DNA of 64,000 nucleotides from CTSoil-075 sp042610375. GTDB lineage: Bacteria; Bacillota; Negativicutes; DSM-13327. The notes beneath the pieces were generated by a model. That model worked only from the letters and a program-made list of their open reading frames with translations, did no database searches and was not told the origin of the DNA. Location of the stretch: assembly GCF_042610375.1 (NCBI RefSeq), contig NZ_JBGJZL010000004.1:372001-436000 (forward strand), given 5' to 3'. A program made the translations under genes and the position numbers. Each line of letters opens with the position of its first letter. The first letter of the stretch is position 1. Positions 45,071 through 54,078 of the stretch are shown here, one piece after another.

Positions 45071-47179
45071 ATGATGTTGAATTCACAAGTTAATCGGCGT
45101 ACAAAAGTAGCTATCCGTTATGCTCAGTGGATTCTACCTACTTTATTAGGAATATTTATACTACTGGCTACTGGAATCTTTTTTTTGGAACGAGATAATC
45201 AGATGCAAGCCAATCGAGATTTTAGTAAGAAGATGTTAGAGCAAGCAAATAAAACTCTCAAAACGTGGATTGATGACCAAATGGCAACTGTTTTTATGAT
45301 TGCCAATGACCCAAGAACAATTGAATCGTGTGCTGATCCTACAAATATTGAGGCTGTTGCTAAGGCTAATCAATTTTTACGGTCTGTACATGAACAAAAT
45401 AAATACTATGAAAATATAGCATTATCTTCTAATTTGCCTTCAGAGAAAAGTATTGAACTTACAGCAATGAATGGGAAACAATATACAATTAAACGAGGGA
45501 TGTTTTTTGCCGATTCATCTAAAGGTGTATCAATAGGCAAATCCAATGCTGAGCATCCTATGGCCAAAGGGATTTATAGTGAGGGTAAATCTCATATTAT
45601 TACTCATGTTTATCGTAGTCTGATTTATGGTAATCCTGCATTTATCATTTCTGCACCAGTGATCAAAGAAGGTAAATTGGTTGGTGTAGTACATATGGCA
45701 TTGCCGATGACTTATTTTACGGATAAGTTTGTCAATGAAGTACGATCGGGGCAAACAGGATATATGTTTATGATTGACGATAAAGGATTACTTATTTCAC
45801 ATCCTAATAAAGACTATATTTTAAGCGAACAAGCGATGGAGTTATTTAAACCAATTACTACTAGAATTTTAAATAATGAACAATATTTCAGCCAAGTAGC
45901 TGATGGGGACGAAAAAACATATATGGCATTAAAGTACGATCCTAAAGAAGCTAATCATTTAAATAGCTGGTATTTGGTATTTGTACAGTCTAATCATGAA
46001 ATCGTAGCACAGGCTTTAAAATTTGTTTGGGTATTAAGTGGTGTACTATTAGTGATATTTTTAGTAATCACAATTGTTATTTATCTTGTGACCCATGTTA
46101 TTGTGGTTAAACAGTTACATGTTTTGGGGAGCCAACTTACTACATTAGCTGAAAAAGGGGGAGATTTGACTGTTAAGGTCAATGTCAATACACAAGATGA
46201 GTTTGGAATATTAGCCAATGGATTAAATAAATTTATGGAAAACCTACATGATATTGTAGCTAATGTATTACAAGGCTTTGCGAGTGTGACGGGGGTATCA
46301 CGCCAAGTGTCCAATTCAATTCAGCAAATTGGTCATTCTGCGGATCGGATATCTAATATCATAAATGAAGTGGCTGTTAGCTCAGGTAAACAGTATGAAC
46401 ACGCTGATGCCATTTTAAAAATGATAGAAAAAGTACAAGATCTGGCACATGAAGGCAATGAAGAAATGAGTAAGACTGTGACTAATGCACATTTATCGAC
46501 CAAGCTTGCATATGATGGGAAGCAAGATATTGATAACGCAACATCCCATTTGGTATCTGTAAGTCATACCGTCAAAACGGCTACAGAAGGGATACAAAAA
46601 TTGGGACAACGTTCTAAAGAAATTGGTGGCATTGTCACGATGATAACGGATATTGCTAGTCAAACCAATCTTTTGGCACTCAATGCTGCCATTGAAGCCG
46701 CTCGTGCTGGTGAACAAGGGCGAGGTTTTGCTGTAGTGGCTGAGGAAGTAAGGAAATTGGCAGAACAATCAAAACATGCTACTGAAGAAATTACTACACT
46801 CATTAAGGATATCCAAGAAGATACTTTTAGCACTGTGAAAATAATGGAAACCAGTACGCAAGGCGTAAATGAACAAATTAATATTATTGAGAAATGTGGT
46901 CAAACATTGCTACAAATTGTGCAGAAAGTGGAAATGGCTGAAACTGATGCTAGTCATACACAAGAGATATTTGCTCAGTTTTTGAAAAATACAGCTGTTG
47001 CCCTTAACGATACCAAAGAAATATCAGCTCTTCTAGGTAGTTATTCTCAAGCTGTCGCACAGGTTGCTGCTGATGCTAAAGAACAGTCTAATACAGTGGA
47101 TGATATTGTTGCTAGCACTCGAGAACTATCCAATTTGGCTGATGAATTGCAGAGTCAAGTGAGTAAATTTATAGTATAG
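45071..47179 (+). CDS. Methyl-accepting chemotaxis protein, dCache type
   Basis: About 702 residues. The start could be ATG 45071 or 45074, after GTGAGGTGT; an upstream in-frame ATG at 45050 lacks a ribosome-binding site. TM1 is at ~20-42 and the Cache sensor at ~45-315 (GVSIGKSNAEHPMAKGIYSE, TGYMFMIDDKGLLISHPNKD). TM2 lies at ~325-348, then HAMP and the signalling hairpin (TDIASQTNLLALNAAIEAAR). It is the third chemoreceptor within 14 kb, flanked by the two halves of a duplicated locus. Confidence 0.93.
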   Translation: MMLNSQVNRRTKVAIRYAQWILPTLLGIFILLATGIFFLERDNQMQANRDFSKKMLEQANKTLKTWIDDQMATVFMIANDPRTIESCADPTNIEAVAKANQFLRSVHEQNKYYENIALSSNLPSEKSIELTAMNGKQYTIKRGMFFADSSKGVSIGKSNAEHPMAKGIYSEGKSHIITHVYRSLIYGNPAFIISAPVIKEGKLVGVVHMALPMTYFTDKFVNEVRSGQTGYMFMIDDKGLLISHPNKDYILSEQAMELFKPITTRILNNEQYFSQVADGDEKTYMALKYDPKEANHLNSWYLVFVQSNHEIVAQALKFVWVLSGVLLVIFLVITIVIYLVTHVIVVKQLHVLGSQLTTLAEKGGDLTVKVNVNTQDEFGILANGLNKFMENLHDIVANVLQGFASVTGVSRQVSNSIQQIGHSADRISNIINEVAVSSGKQYEHADAILKMIEKVQDLAHEGNEEMSKTVTNAHLSTKLAYDGKQDIDNATSHLVSVSHTVKTATEGIQKLGQRSKEIGGIVTMITDIASQTNLLALNAAIEAARAGEQGRGFAVVAEEVRKLAEQSKHATEEITTLIKDIQEDTFSTVKIMETSTQGVNEQINIIEKCGQTLLQIVQKVEMAETDASHTQEIFAQFLKNTAVALNDTKEISALLGSYSQAVAQVAADAKEQSNTVDDIVASTRELSNLADELQSQVSKFIV

Positions 47180-47252
47180 ATATGAAGTATTTGTAAAAGG
47201 CAGTTTCACCTTTAGCTCGTAACGAGATGATATACATAAAAATAGCGAGAAA

Positions 47253-47290
47253 GATCCCCCATTTGTAGGATGAAACCACAGATGGGGGAT
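47253..47290. terminator. Terminator, duplicated copy B
   Basis: GATCCCCCATTTGT…ACAGATGGGGGAT, the sister of the hairpin at 44363-44402. It sits after the sulfatase stop (minus) and after the chemoreceptor (plus). Confidence 0.85.
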
Positions 47291-47303
47291 TTGCTTGATC
47301 TTA

Positions 47304-49421
47304 TTAGAACTTATTGACAGAATTACCTTGAAAGTATTTGACATATGAATCTTGAACCAAGTGTATCAATGCTTTTTCAGATTCATTTTGATTGTTTCCA
47401 CTATACATATCTGTTTTCATATGGTTATTTTTTGACCAGTAATAAATTGTTTCTCCTACGCAACCAATTGCATAACTACGATCTTCAGGAATTGTAAGCA
47501 TGTTTCTACCTGAAAACTCTGGTGGCGAAGGGATACCTAATATCCCCAAAAGTGTAGGTGCAAAATCAATCTGACTTGCAAATCCTGCACTGTTAAAATT
47601 ATCAAAAGGTTGCAAATTCTTGCTAATAAAGATAAGTGGGATAGGAGCTAAGGATAAACTCAGATCGCCTTGCCCAAGACGTTTATAATTGTCATTCTGA
47701 CTTGGATGAGGATTATGATCACTTGTAACAATGATAAGAGTCTTATCGTCCATTAGATTTCGCTCTTCAAGATCGTGAAAAAATTTTTGCAAGGTAATAT
47801 TTTCCCAATAGATTCCTTTAAGATAAACATTCTTGTATTGTTTGTTGATATTTTCTGGAATATCTTTTTCAGAAAGTCCACAATATGGAAATGGTTGATG
47901 AGAATCGATTGTCTTAGTCACTATGAAAATTTTATTATCTCGGTTTTGTTCCAATATCTTGATCGTTTCGTCATACATGACGTCATTATGGAATCCCCAG
48001 CCAGTGCTTCCAACATATCCTTGTCTTTCTAAATCTTCTTTTGCTTTGTAAGTATGCATTCCAAAACGTTTTTTATATGCCCGAAATTCATCGTTATAAT
48101 ATTGGCTAGTAGCCTCTAAAAATACGGTATCATAACCCTTACTTTCAAGAGTTTTGAATAAAGTCACATTATTTTCAAAAGATTGATCCTCGGAATAGAT
48201 CGACTGGGAAAGGAAGATCGAATTAAGCCCTTGATTTGTGGGTTTATTGGAAGGGTAGTAATGATCCGAATGAGGATACTTAGCCATCAAACTATCCCAA
48301 AACTCGGTTGTTTCTATTGGAATTTGTGAATTATAGAAATGCAGGTAGTCTCGATGAAAAGATTCAGCGACAATTACAATTATTTTTTCATATGGAAAAG
48401 TTTTTTGAACGAAAACAGGTTTTTCGGTAACATCAATTTTCAATTCATTTAGCAGCTTAGTTTCTTGTTCAGAAAATGCCACGCGGTAAAGATGATTGGA
48501 GGCGTTAACATGTCGATCGTCATTTCGCAAAAACTCTCTTACTATGTTGATAGTTACAGACTCAGTAAGCAAATCGCGAGATAGGTTTCTGGATTTTTCT
48601 ATTTCTGCTTCCTCATCAAATCCGTCTTCCATCAGTGCTTTTGGATATACGTAGGCTGTGGTGAAATTAACAAAATTAGCTAAGATACAGATCATTATAA
48701 TTAGGGTACTGACATTTTTCTTGCGAAAAGTATGCATCCTTTTCGGAGTGCGAAATAATAACATAAGAAAGAAAAAGCTTATTAGTATGCCAAATAAAAC
48801 AACTTTATCTGCAGTATATAGTACACCTGTTATTGAATAATTATTTAAATTGTCAAATAACACCTTTTGAATATGTGTTGACGTAACAAAAAAATAGATG
48901 GTATCACTATAAAAAATCAAAAGGGTAAAAAGATACGAGAAAAAGTATATGGTTTTAGATAGTATATTATTCCCTTTAGTATATAGGTAGCCAGCTAATA
49001 CTACGAAGATAACATTATTAATCACACCTGTAAGAACTGACATGAGAGTTATTGCACTAAAATTTAAATTTAATGAATGAATGATAACCATCGAGATGCC
49101 TAACCAAAGAATTGATAAAATTACTATTGGGCAATAATCTTGTGCAGTTTGTCTGACCCATGTAATATGTTTTCGTAAAAAAATAACTATACTTACCAAC
49201 AATACATCACGAAAAACAGCATTGCATACATCAATAACGACTATCCCTGTTGGAATTTCTGGTTCTCCCATATAGAACCGAAGGGTAAAGCAAGCCTCTA
49301 TGAAAAACAACACAGCTATTCCGATAAATTTATTTTTATGACGGGAAAAAAAATCTTTGAAAAGTTCTTTTCTAATTGTAAAACTCCCCTTTAAAATATC
49401 TCTTAGATACAGTTTTGACAT
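47304..49421 (-). CDS. LTA-synthase-like membrane sulfatase/phosphotransferase
   Basis: A 705-residue protein. Five or more membrane helices (~25-235) precede an extracytoplasmic sulfatase domain (~345-670). Active-site blocks are VIVAESFHRDY, the presumptive nucleophilic threonine in NKPTNQGLNSIF, TIDSHQPF and VTSDHNPHP. This alkaline-phosphatase superfamily transfers glycerol-phosphate or phosphoethanolamine to envelope glycans or lipids. In a diderm without lipoteichoic acid, modification of lipopolysaccharide or another envelope polymer is a reasonable inference. A decayed copy of its end lies at 44404-44530. Confidence 0.88.
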   Translation of the reverse strand: MSKLYLRDILKGSFTIRKELFKDFFSRHKNKFIGIAVLFFIEACFTLRFYMGEPEIPTGIVVIDVCNAVFRDVLLVSIVIFLRKHITWVRQTAQDYCPIVILSILWLGISMVIIHSLNLNFSAITLMSVLTGVINNVIFVVLAGYLYTKGNNILSKTIYFFSYLFTLLIFYSDTIYFFVTSTHIQKVLFDNLNNYSITGVLYTADKVVLFGILISFFFLMLLFRTPKRMHTFRKKNVSTLIIMICILANFVNFTTAYVYPKALMEDGFDEEAEIEKSRNLSRDLLTESVTINIVREFLRNDDRHVNASNHLYRVAFSEQETKLLNELKIDVTEKPVFVQKTFPYEKIIVIVAESFHRDYLHFYNSQIPIETTEFWDSLMAKYPHSDHYYPSNKPTNQGLNSIFLSQSIYSEDQSFENNVTLFKTLESKGYDTVFLEATSQYYNDEFRAYKKRFGMHTYKAKEDLERQGYVGSTGWGFHNDVMYDETIKILEQNRDNKIFIVTKTIDSHQPFPYCGLSEKDIPENINKQYKNVYLKGIYWENITLQKFFHDLEERNLMDDKTLIIVTSDHNPHPSQNDNYKRLGQGDLSLSLAPIPLIFISKNLQPFDNFNSAGFASQIDFAPTLLGILGIPSPPEFSGRNMLTIPEDRSYAIGCVGETIYYWSKNNHMKTDMYSGNNQNESEKALIHLVQDSYVKYFQGNSVNKF

Positions 49422-49746
49422 AGTTGTTATTTAATCTTATATTCACTATATTTCTATAAATACCTCCATACAATCTAAAGATAACTACAGCAACGTTAGT
49501 ATTAAAATATATTGCATGACATTTTTTATCTCATTTTTTAGGTTTGTGGTAAAATTATAACATCATTTTTATTTTGCACTTGTACCTAGATTTTTTAGGG
49601 GCGAGCCACTACAGGGAAGGTAGTTTTTAAGATATGGGATATGAGTACAGGAGCGTCCAATGTGACGCACGTTATTTGCTGAGCCGTTTTTGGTACTTAC
49701 GTTGATTGTATGATGATACTACATAAAGTGAAGGGATGATTTTAAT
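49422..49746. other. Intergenic, no gene seen
   Basis: The gap between divergent sulfatase and asparaginase genes. It holds their promoters; no recognisable RNA or repeat. Confidence 0.4.
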
Positions 49747-50724
49747 ATGAAAAAAATAATTGTAATAACGACAGGTGGAACCATTGCGATGAAATATGAT
49801 ATGGAAACAAATGGTTTAATTCCCGCAGTGAGTGGCGAGGACCTAGTTGAAGCGGTACCTGCGTTAAAGGCGATTGCAAAAGTTGAAGTGGTTGAATTTT
49901 CCAATGTACCAAGTGGTTATATTACTCCAAAATCCATGTTTGAACTTGGAAAAATAGTAGATCAATATGCACAGAAAAAAGAAGTGGACGGGATTGTTAT
50001 TACGCATGGGACAGATACTTTAGAAGAAACCGCATATATGCTGGATTTAACAGTGCAGACACAAAAACCGGTTTGCGTTACAGGTGCGATGCGCGGGTCA
50101 TCACAAACCAGTCCTGATGGACCTGGAAACATTTTAGCAGCAGTAAAAACGGCAGCAAGTGATGAAGCCTATGATCAAGGGGTACTTGTTGTATTAAATG
50201 ATGAAATACATGCAGCGCTTGAAGTTACAAAAACTCATGCAACAAGTACAAAGACATTTGATTCTCCCTCTTGGGGACCCATTGGACGAGTTTACTTTGA
50301 TAAAGTCGTTATTAAACGTCATTCTCTCCACTTACAAAAGATTCAGTCAGATAAAATAGTTGATGATGTACATTTAATTAAAGTGGTTGCTGGTATGGAT
50401 GAATTCTTCTTTCATTGTTTGATTGAAAAGAAGGCAAAAGGTATTGTAGTTGAATCATTTGGTTGTGGCAATGTACCACCAGCAGTAAAAAATGGAATTG
50501 AAATGGCAAGGGAGAATAACATTCCAGTTGTACTAGTGACCAGAGTTCATGCTGGTCGAGTTGTAACCGCATATAGTTATTTAGGTAGTGCAAGTTCAAT
50601 GGAAGAGTCAAATATTATTTTGGCGGGTGAAATAACGGGGCAAAAAGCCAGAATAAAATTGATGGTCGTGCTTGGTATAACAAACGATATTGAAAAAATT
50701 AGAACTTATTTTGATACACACTAA
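49747..50724 (+). CDS. ans: L-asparaginase
   Basis: A 325-residue enzyme hydrolysing asparagine to aspartate and ammonia. The two catalytic threonine sites are present: T12 in ITTGGTIAM and the second in ITHGTDTLEETAYML (~87-89). VTGAMRGSSQTSPDGPGN and ESFGCGNVPP complete the family pattern. There is no signal peptide, so it is cytosolic despite type II-like length. GTGAAGGGATGATTTTAAT precedes the ATG. It is monocistronic; no aspartase or transporter is adjacent. Confidence 0.93.
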   Translation: MKKIIVITTGGTIAMKYDMETNGLIPAVSGEDLVEAVPALKAIAKVEVVEFSNVPSGYITPKSMFELGKIVDQYAQKKEVDGIVITHGTDTLEETAYMLDLTVQTQKPVCVTGAMRGSSQTSPDGPGNILAAVKTAASDEAYDQGVLVVLNDEIHAALEVTKTHATSTKTFDSPSWGPIGRVYFDKVVIKRHSLHLQKIQSDKIVDDVHLIKVVAGMDEFFFHCLIEKKAKGIVVESFGCGNVPPAVKNGIEMARENNIPVVLVTRVHAGRVVTAYSYLGSASSMEESNIILAGEITGQKARIKLMVVLGITNDIEKIRTYFDTH

Positions 50725-51006
50725 ATTAAAAGAGGCTTTGATTTTTCATAGGGAGAAAATTGAATACTTTTATTTGAAATATTCATCCGAGCTTGTTTAG
50801 GATTGTCATAATTGACATTTTTAGCAAGCTATCTTTTTAGTGTGCGATAAAAGAACCCTATCACAACATGATTATAGGGATTTCCTTTACGACTTATACT
50901 TCTAGACAAAGTCAGTAAGTGAGTATATTATAAATGTAACTAATAGAGAAAATTTTCATAACATTCGGAATGTATAGTGGTTAATATCGGTATGGAGGAA
51001 AGTGAT

Positions 51007-52374
51007 TTGATTATGGACTTGGCAGTATCTAAACATTTAAATGATCATGTGGATTCCAGGGTAAAACTGCTCTTAGATAACCACTTTGAAGGAAATATGG
51101 CGATTGACGAAAGCGGGACCGTCTTTTTTGCAAATTCATTCTTTTTGGACATTTTAAATTGTACTCAGGGGGATGTATGCGGGAAAAAAGTATGGGACGT
51201 TATTCCTGGTTGCCGATTATTTGAAACCGTTGAGCAAGGATATTCCATTTGGGGTGAGACATTAAAAATTAACGATAGGGAACTTTTAGTGGCTCGGCTT
51301 CCGTTGAAGGAAAATGGAAAAATTGTAGGGGCAATGGTTAAGACTTTATTTCCTGATCGAACGACTAGTAAAGAAATTATGCGGAAATTGTCGCGATCAG
51401 GAACAATGGAAAACTGTACAAAAAGTATACTTTGCACTTGTCGTGATATCATTGGGGAAACTCCACCGATGCTATATGTGAAGAAATTAGCGCGACGTGC
51501 ATCACGAACCAGCTCAACTTTGCTAATTACGGGAGAAAGTGGTACAGGCAAAGAAGTGATTGCTCAGGCGATTCATACCCGATCTGTTAGGAGGGAGGGA
51601 CCGTTTATCAGTGTAAACTGTGGTGCTATTCCTGAAAATCTTCTTGAATCAGAACTGTTCGGCTATGTTGATGGAGCATTTACCGGAGCTAAAAAAGGAG
51701 GGAAACCAGGAAAATTTGAATTAGCCAATGGTGGAACTATTTTGCTAGATGAAATAGGCGATATGCCATTATATATGCAGGTCAAACTTCTTCGTGTATT
51801 GCAATCTAGAGAAGTTTGGCGAGTTGGATCTACAGCTCCTATTAAGCTTGACGTGCGGATTATGGCCTCCACGAATATTGATCTAATTCAGCAGGTGAAA
51901 GATAAAAAATTTCGTGAAGACCTTTACTATCGGCTGAATGTATTAGAAATTAAGATGCCGGCCTTAAGAGAAATAATCGAAGATCTGCCATTGTTAATCG
52001 ACGTGTTGATACAGCGTATTAATCGTAAAATCGGGGCAGATGCAAGCGGAATTTCCCCAGAGTCTCTTGAGATTATGAAATCCTATAGTTGGCCAGGAAA
52101 TGTAAGAGAATTGGAAAATCGCCTTGAGCAGGCAATCAATTGGAGTGATGATCCAATTGTTGATATGCGCAACATCCCAGGAAAAACTTGGGATACTGGG
52201 TTTGATCAAAGAGTGACTGCTGATAAAACTTTTCGTGGTTCTATTGCAGAAACTGAGAGGGACCTGATTATAAACGCATTGAACAGAGCACAAGGGAATA
52301 AGGCTCAAGCGGCACGAGTATTAAATATGCAACGATCAGTGTTATATAAGAAAATTGAAAAATTAAATATATAA
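51007..52374 (+). CDS. Sigma-54-dependent activator, PAS-AAA+-Fis
   Basis: About 455 residues. The start is uncertain: TTG 51007 fits the GGAGGA site best, ATG 51013 is close behind. The N-terminal PAS domain (~20-120) is the sensor. The AAA+ domain has Walker A GESGTGKE (176-183) and the sigma-54 contact loop GAFTGA (223-228). The C-terminal Fis HTH reads GNKAQAARVLNMQRSVLYKK. It lies directly upstream of a consensus -24/-12 promoter driving the CoA-transferase operon, its obvious target. The ligand is unknown, perhaps the substrate of that operon. Confidence 0.92.
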   Translation: MIMDLAVSKHLNDHVDSRVKLLLDNHFEGNMAIDESGTVFFANSFFLDILNCTQGDVCGKKVWDVIPGCRLFETVEQGYSIWGETLKINDRELLVARLPLKENGKIVGAMVKTLFPDRTTSKEIMRKLSRSGTMENCTKSILCTCRDIIGETPPMLYVKKLARRASRTSSTLLITGESGTGKEVIAQAIHTRSVRREGPFISVNCGAIPENLLESELFGYVDGAFTGAKKGGKPGKFELANGGTILLDEIGDMPLYMQVKLLRVLQSREVWRVGSTAPIKLDVRIMASTNIDLIQQVKDKKFREDLYYRLNVLEIKMPALREIIEDLPLLIDVLIQRINRKIGADASGISPESLEIMKSYSWPGNVRELENRLEQAINWSDDPIVDMRNIPGKTWDTGFDQRVTADKTFRGSIAETERDLIINALNRAQGNKAQAARVLNMQRSVLYKKIEKLNI

Positions 52375-52408
52375 GTGTAGCTTTTATGTACATGTGTCTT
52401 CTATTGAT

Positions 52409-52454
52409 ACAGCCAAAAGACTCCTGGGGGTAGCCCCAGGAGTCTTTTGGCTGT
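52409..52454 (+). terminator. 21-bp perfect hairpin after the activator
   Basis: ACAGCCAAAAGACTCCTGGGG and its reverse complement with a tiny loop. No good U-run follows. It lies 30 bases upstream of the sigma-54 promoter and probably insulates it from read-through. Confidence 0.65.
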
Positions 52455-52485
52455 AAATTCAGACATTACAGACGTCTGCTTTGGT

Positions 52486-52501
52486 TGGCACAATTATTGC
52501 A
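52486..52501 (+). promoter_or_regulatory. Sigma-54 (-24/-12) promoter
   Basis: TGGCAC-AATTA-TTGCA matches the consensus TGGCAC-N5-TTGCW exactly, with the GG and GC doublets 10 bases apart. It is 69 bases upstream of the CoA-transferase subunit A gene. The palindrome CAGACGTCTG at 52470-52479, just upstream, may be part of an activator site. Confidence 0.9.
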
Positions 52502-52569
52502 AAGTATAGTTAATGCTGATGGCCATCAGTTCAATGGGTAAAAGACTACAATCTTGAGGAGGAAAAAGA

Positions 52570-53331
52570 ATGTCTAAATTTTCCAATAAAGTCAAGACGA
52601 TTGACGAAGCGCTAAGTGTGATTCCCCAAAACGGTGCAAGAATTATGCTGGGTGGATTTGTAGGCGCGTCAGAAGCGACTTGCTGTATCGACTGGTTAAT
52701 CAAAAATAAAATTAGTGACATAACCTTGATTGCCAATGAGCCGGGGATGAACGGTTTTGGCAGAGCCATGTTATTTAAAAATGGCTTGGTAAAAGAACTG
52801 ATTTCCAGTCATGTGGGTACTACTCAGGAGTCAACGGAAGAGTATCTGAAAGACAATTTGAAAATTGAACAGTTTTATCCTATGGGCACTTGGATCGAAA
52901 AAGTGCGGGCCGGTGGATTGGGGCTTGGTGGTGCGTTGATCCCTGTAGGAGTAGGCATATTAGACGAGGATGATTTATTCGCCAATTTGCCAGAACCCAA
53001 ACAAGTAATTGAAGTAGATGGCCTTCCATGCTTTGTTGAGCCTCCTCTGAGGGCCTCTATTGGTCTTGTAAAAGCCTGGCGCGCTGATGAAATGGGCAAT
53101 CTGGAGTATCGGTATACCGGCGTGAACTGCAATCCTATGGTCGCCATGGCTTGTGATTATACCATTGCCGAAGTTGAGGAAATTGTTCCCGTTGGCACGA
53201 TTGCGCCTGAACGGGTTGGAACACCGGCTCCTTTTGTACATGCGGTTGTAAAGGGATTAAACTTAGAAGAACATGATGAAATCTACCGTCAACATTGGCT
53301 GAAGATTGGTAAATTAACCCCTGAAAAATAA
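52570..53331 (+). CDS. CoA-transferase subunit A (3-oxoacid/acetate type)
   Basis: A 253-residue AtoD/ScoA-like alpha subunit. The glycine-rich CoA-binding stretch is MLGGFVGASEATCCIDWLI, and RAGGLGLGGALIPVGVG is characteristic of the family. With subunit B it moves CoA between a carboxylate and an acyl-CoA. The gene begins with TTGAGGAGGAAAAAGA and is the first of a four-gene operon. The acceptor acid is unknown. Confidence 0.9.
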   Translation: MSKFSNKVKTIDEALSVIPQNGARIMLGGFVGASEATCCIDWLIKNKISDITLIANEPGMNGFGRAMLFKNGLVKELISSHVGTTQESTEEYLKDNLKIEQFYPMGTWIEKVRAGGLGLGGALIPVGVGILDEDDLFANLPEPKQVIEVDGLPCFVEPPLRASIGLVKAWRADEMGNLEYRYTGVNCNPMVAMACDYTIAEVEEIVPVGTIAPERVGTPAPFVHAVVKGLNLEEHDEIYRQHWLKIGKLTPEK

Positions 53332-53352
53332 AAATTCTTAGGAGGGATAGAC

Positions 53353-54012
53353 ATGGATCCAAGAGTGTTAATTGCAAAACGTGTTGCCCAAGAATTTAAA
53401 GATGGGCAGCTTGTCAATTTGGGTTTTGGCATGCCAACCCAAGCTACTAATTATATGCCTGAGGGCGTTAATGTTATGTTTCATGCAGAAAATGGTGTTT
53501 TTGGTGTTGGTCAGAGACCTACTGCATCAGAAGCCAAGGCTGACGTGACTAACGCAGGGTCTGAACCCATTACGCTTGTGCCAGGTGCAGCCATCATGGA
53601 TTTAGCAACTTCCCTCGGGGCTATGAGAGTAGGGCTATTGGATATTACTGTTTTGGGAGCGTTGGAAGTAGATCAGTTGGGCAATATTGCCAATTGGGCT
53701 GTAAAGCGCAATGGAAAGTGGTGGCCTGGCATCGGTGGTGCCATGGATCTTTGCTATAGAACCCCGCAGGTGATTGCCTGTCTTATGCACACGGACAAAG
53801 GCGGACAATCGAAAATTCTCAAAAAGTGTTCTCTTCCTCTTACGGGAAAAGGCACTGTGAAAACGATTATAACAGACAAGGCAGTTTTTGATGTGGGAGA
53901 CAATATCCTTATTTTAAAGGAGCATGCGCCAGGCGTTACTCTAGACGAAATTAAAGCTTTTACAGAGGCGGATTTCATAGTTACCAATACTTTTTGCGAG
54001 ATGAAATTATAA
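53353..54012 (+). CDS. CoA-transferase subunit B
   Basis: A 219-residue AtoA/ScoB-like beta subunit. The likely catalytic glutamate that forms the CoA thioester is E46 in HAENGVFGVG. LGFGMPTQATNYMP and AVKRNGKWWPGIGGAMDL fit the family. It starts 21 bases after subunit A with AGGAGGGATAGAC, so the two are translated in step. Completes the heterodimer needed to activate an organic acid taken up by the cell. Confidence 0.9.
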   Translation: MDPRVLIAKRVAQEFKDGQLVNLGFGMPTQATNYMPEGVNVMFHAENGVFGVGQRPTASEAKADVTNAGSEPITLVPGAAIMDLATSLGAMRVGLLDITVLGALEVDQLGNIANWAVKRNGKWWPGIGGAMDLCYRTPQVIACLMHTDKGGQSKILKKCSLPLTGKGTVKTIITDKAVFDVGDNILILKEHAPGVTLDEIKAFTEADFIVTNTFCEMKL

Positions 54013-54078
54013 ATCTATTAAATGAGCTAGGGAGGTCTTTCAAGATCTCCTTGGTAAAATCTACAAAGGAGCGATTTT

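Noticed and set aside
49640..49690. Possible sigma-54 site before asparaginase (TGACGCACGTTATTTGC)
   Set aside because: The -24 GG doublet is missing.
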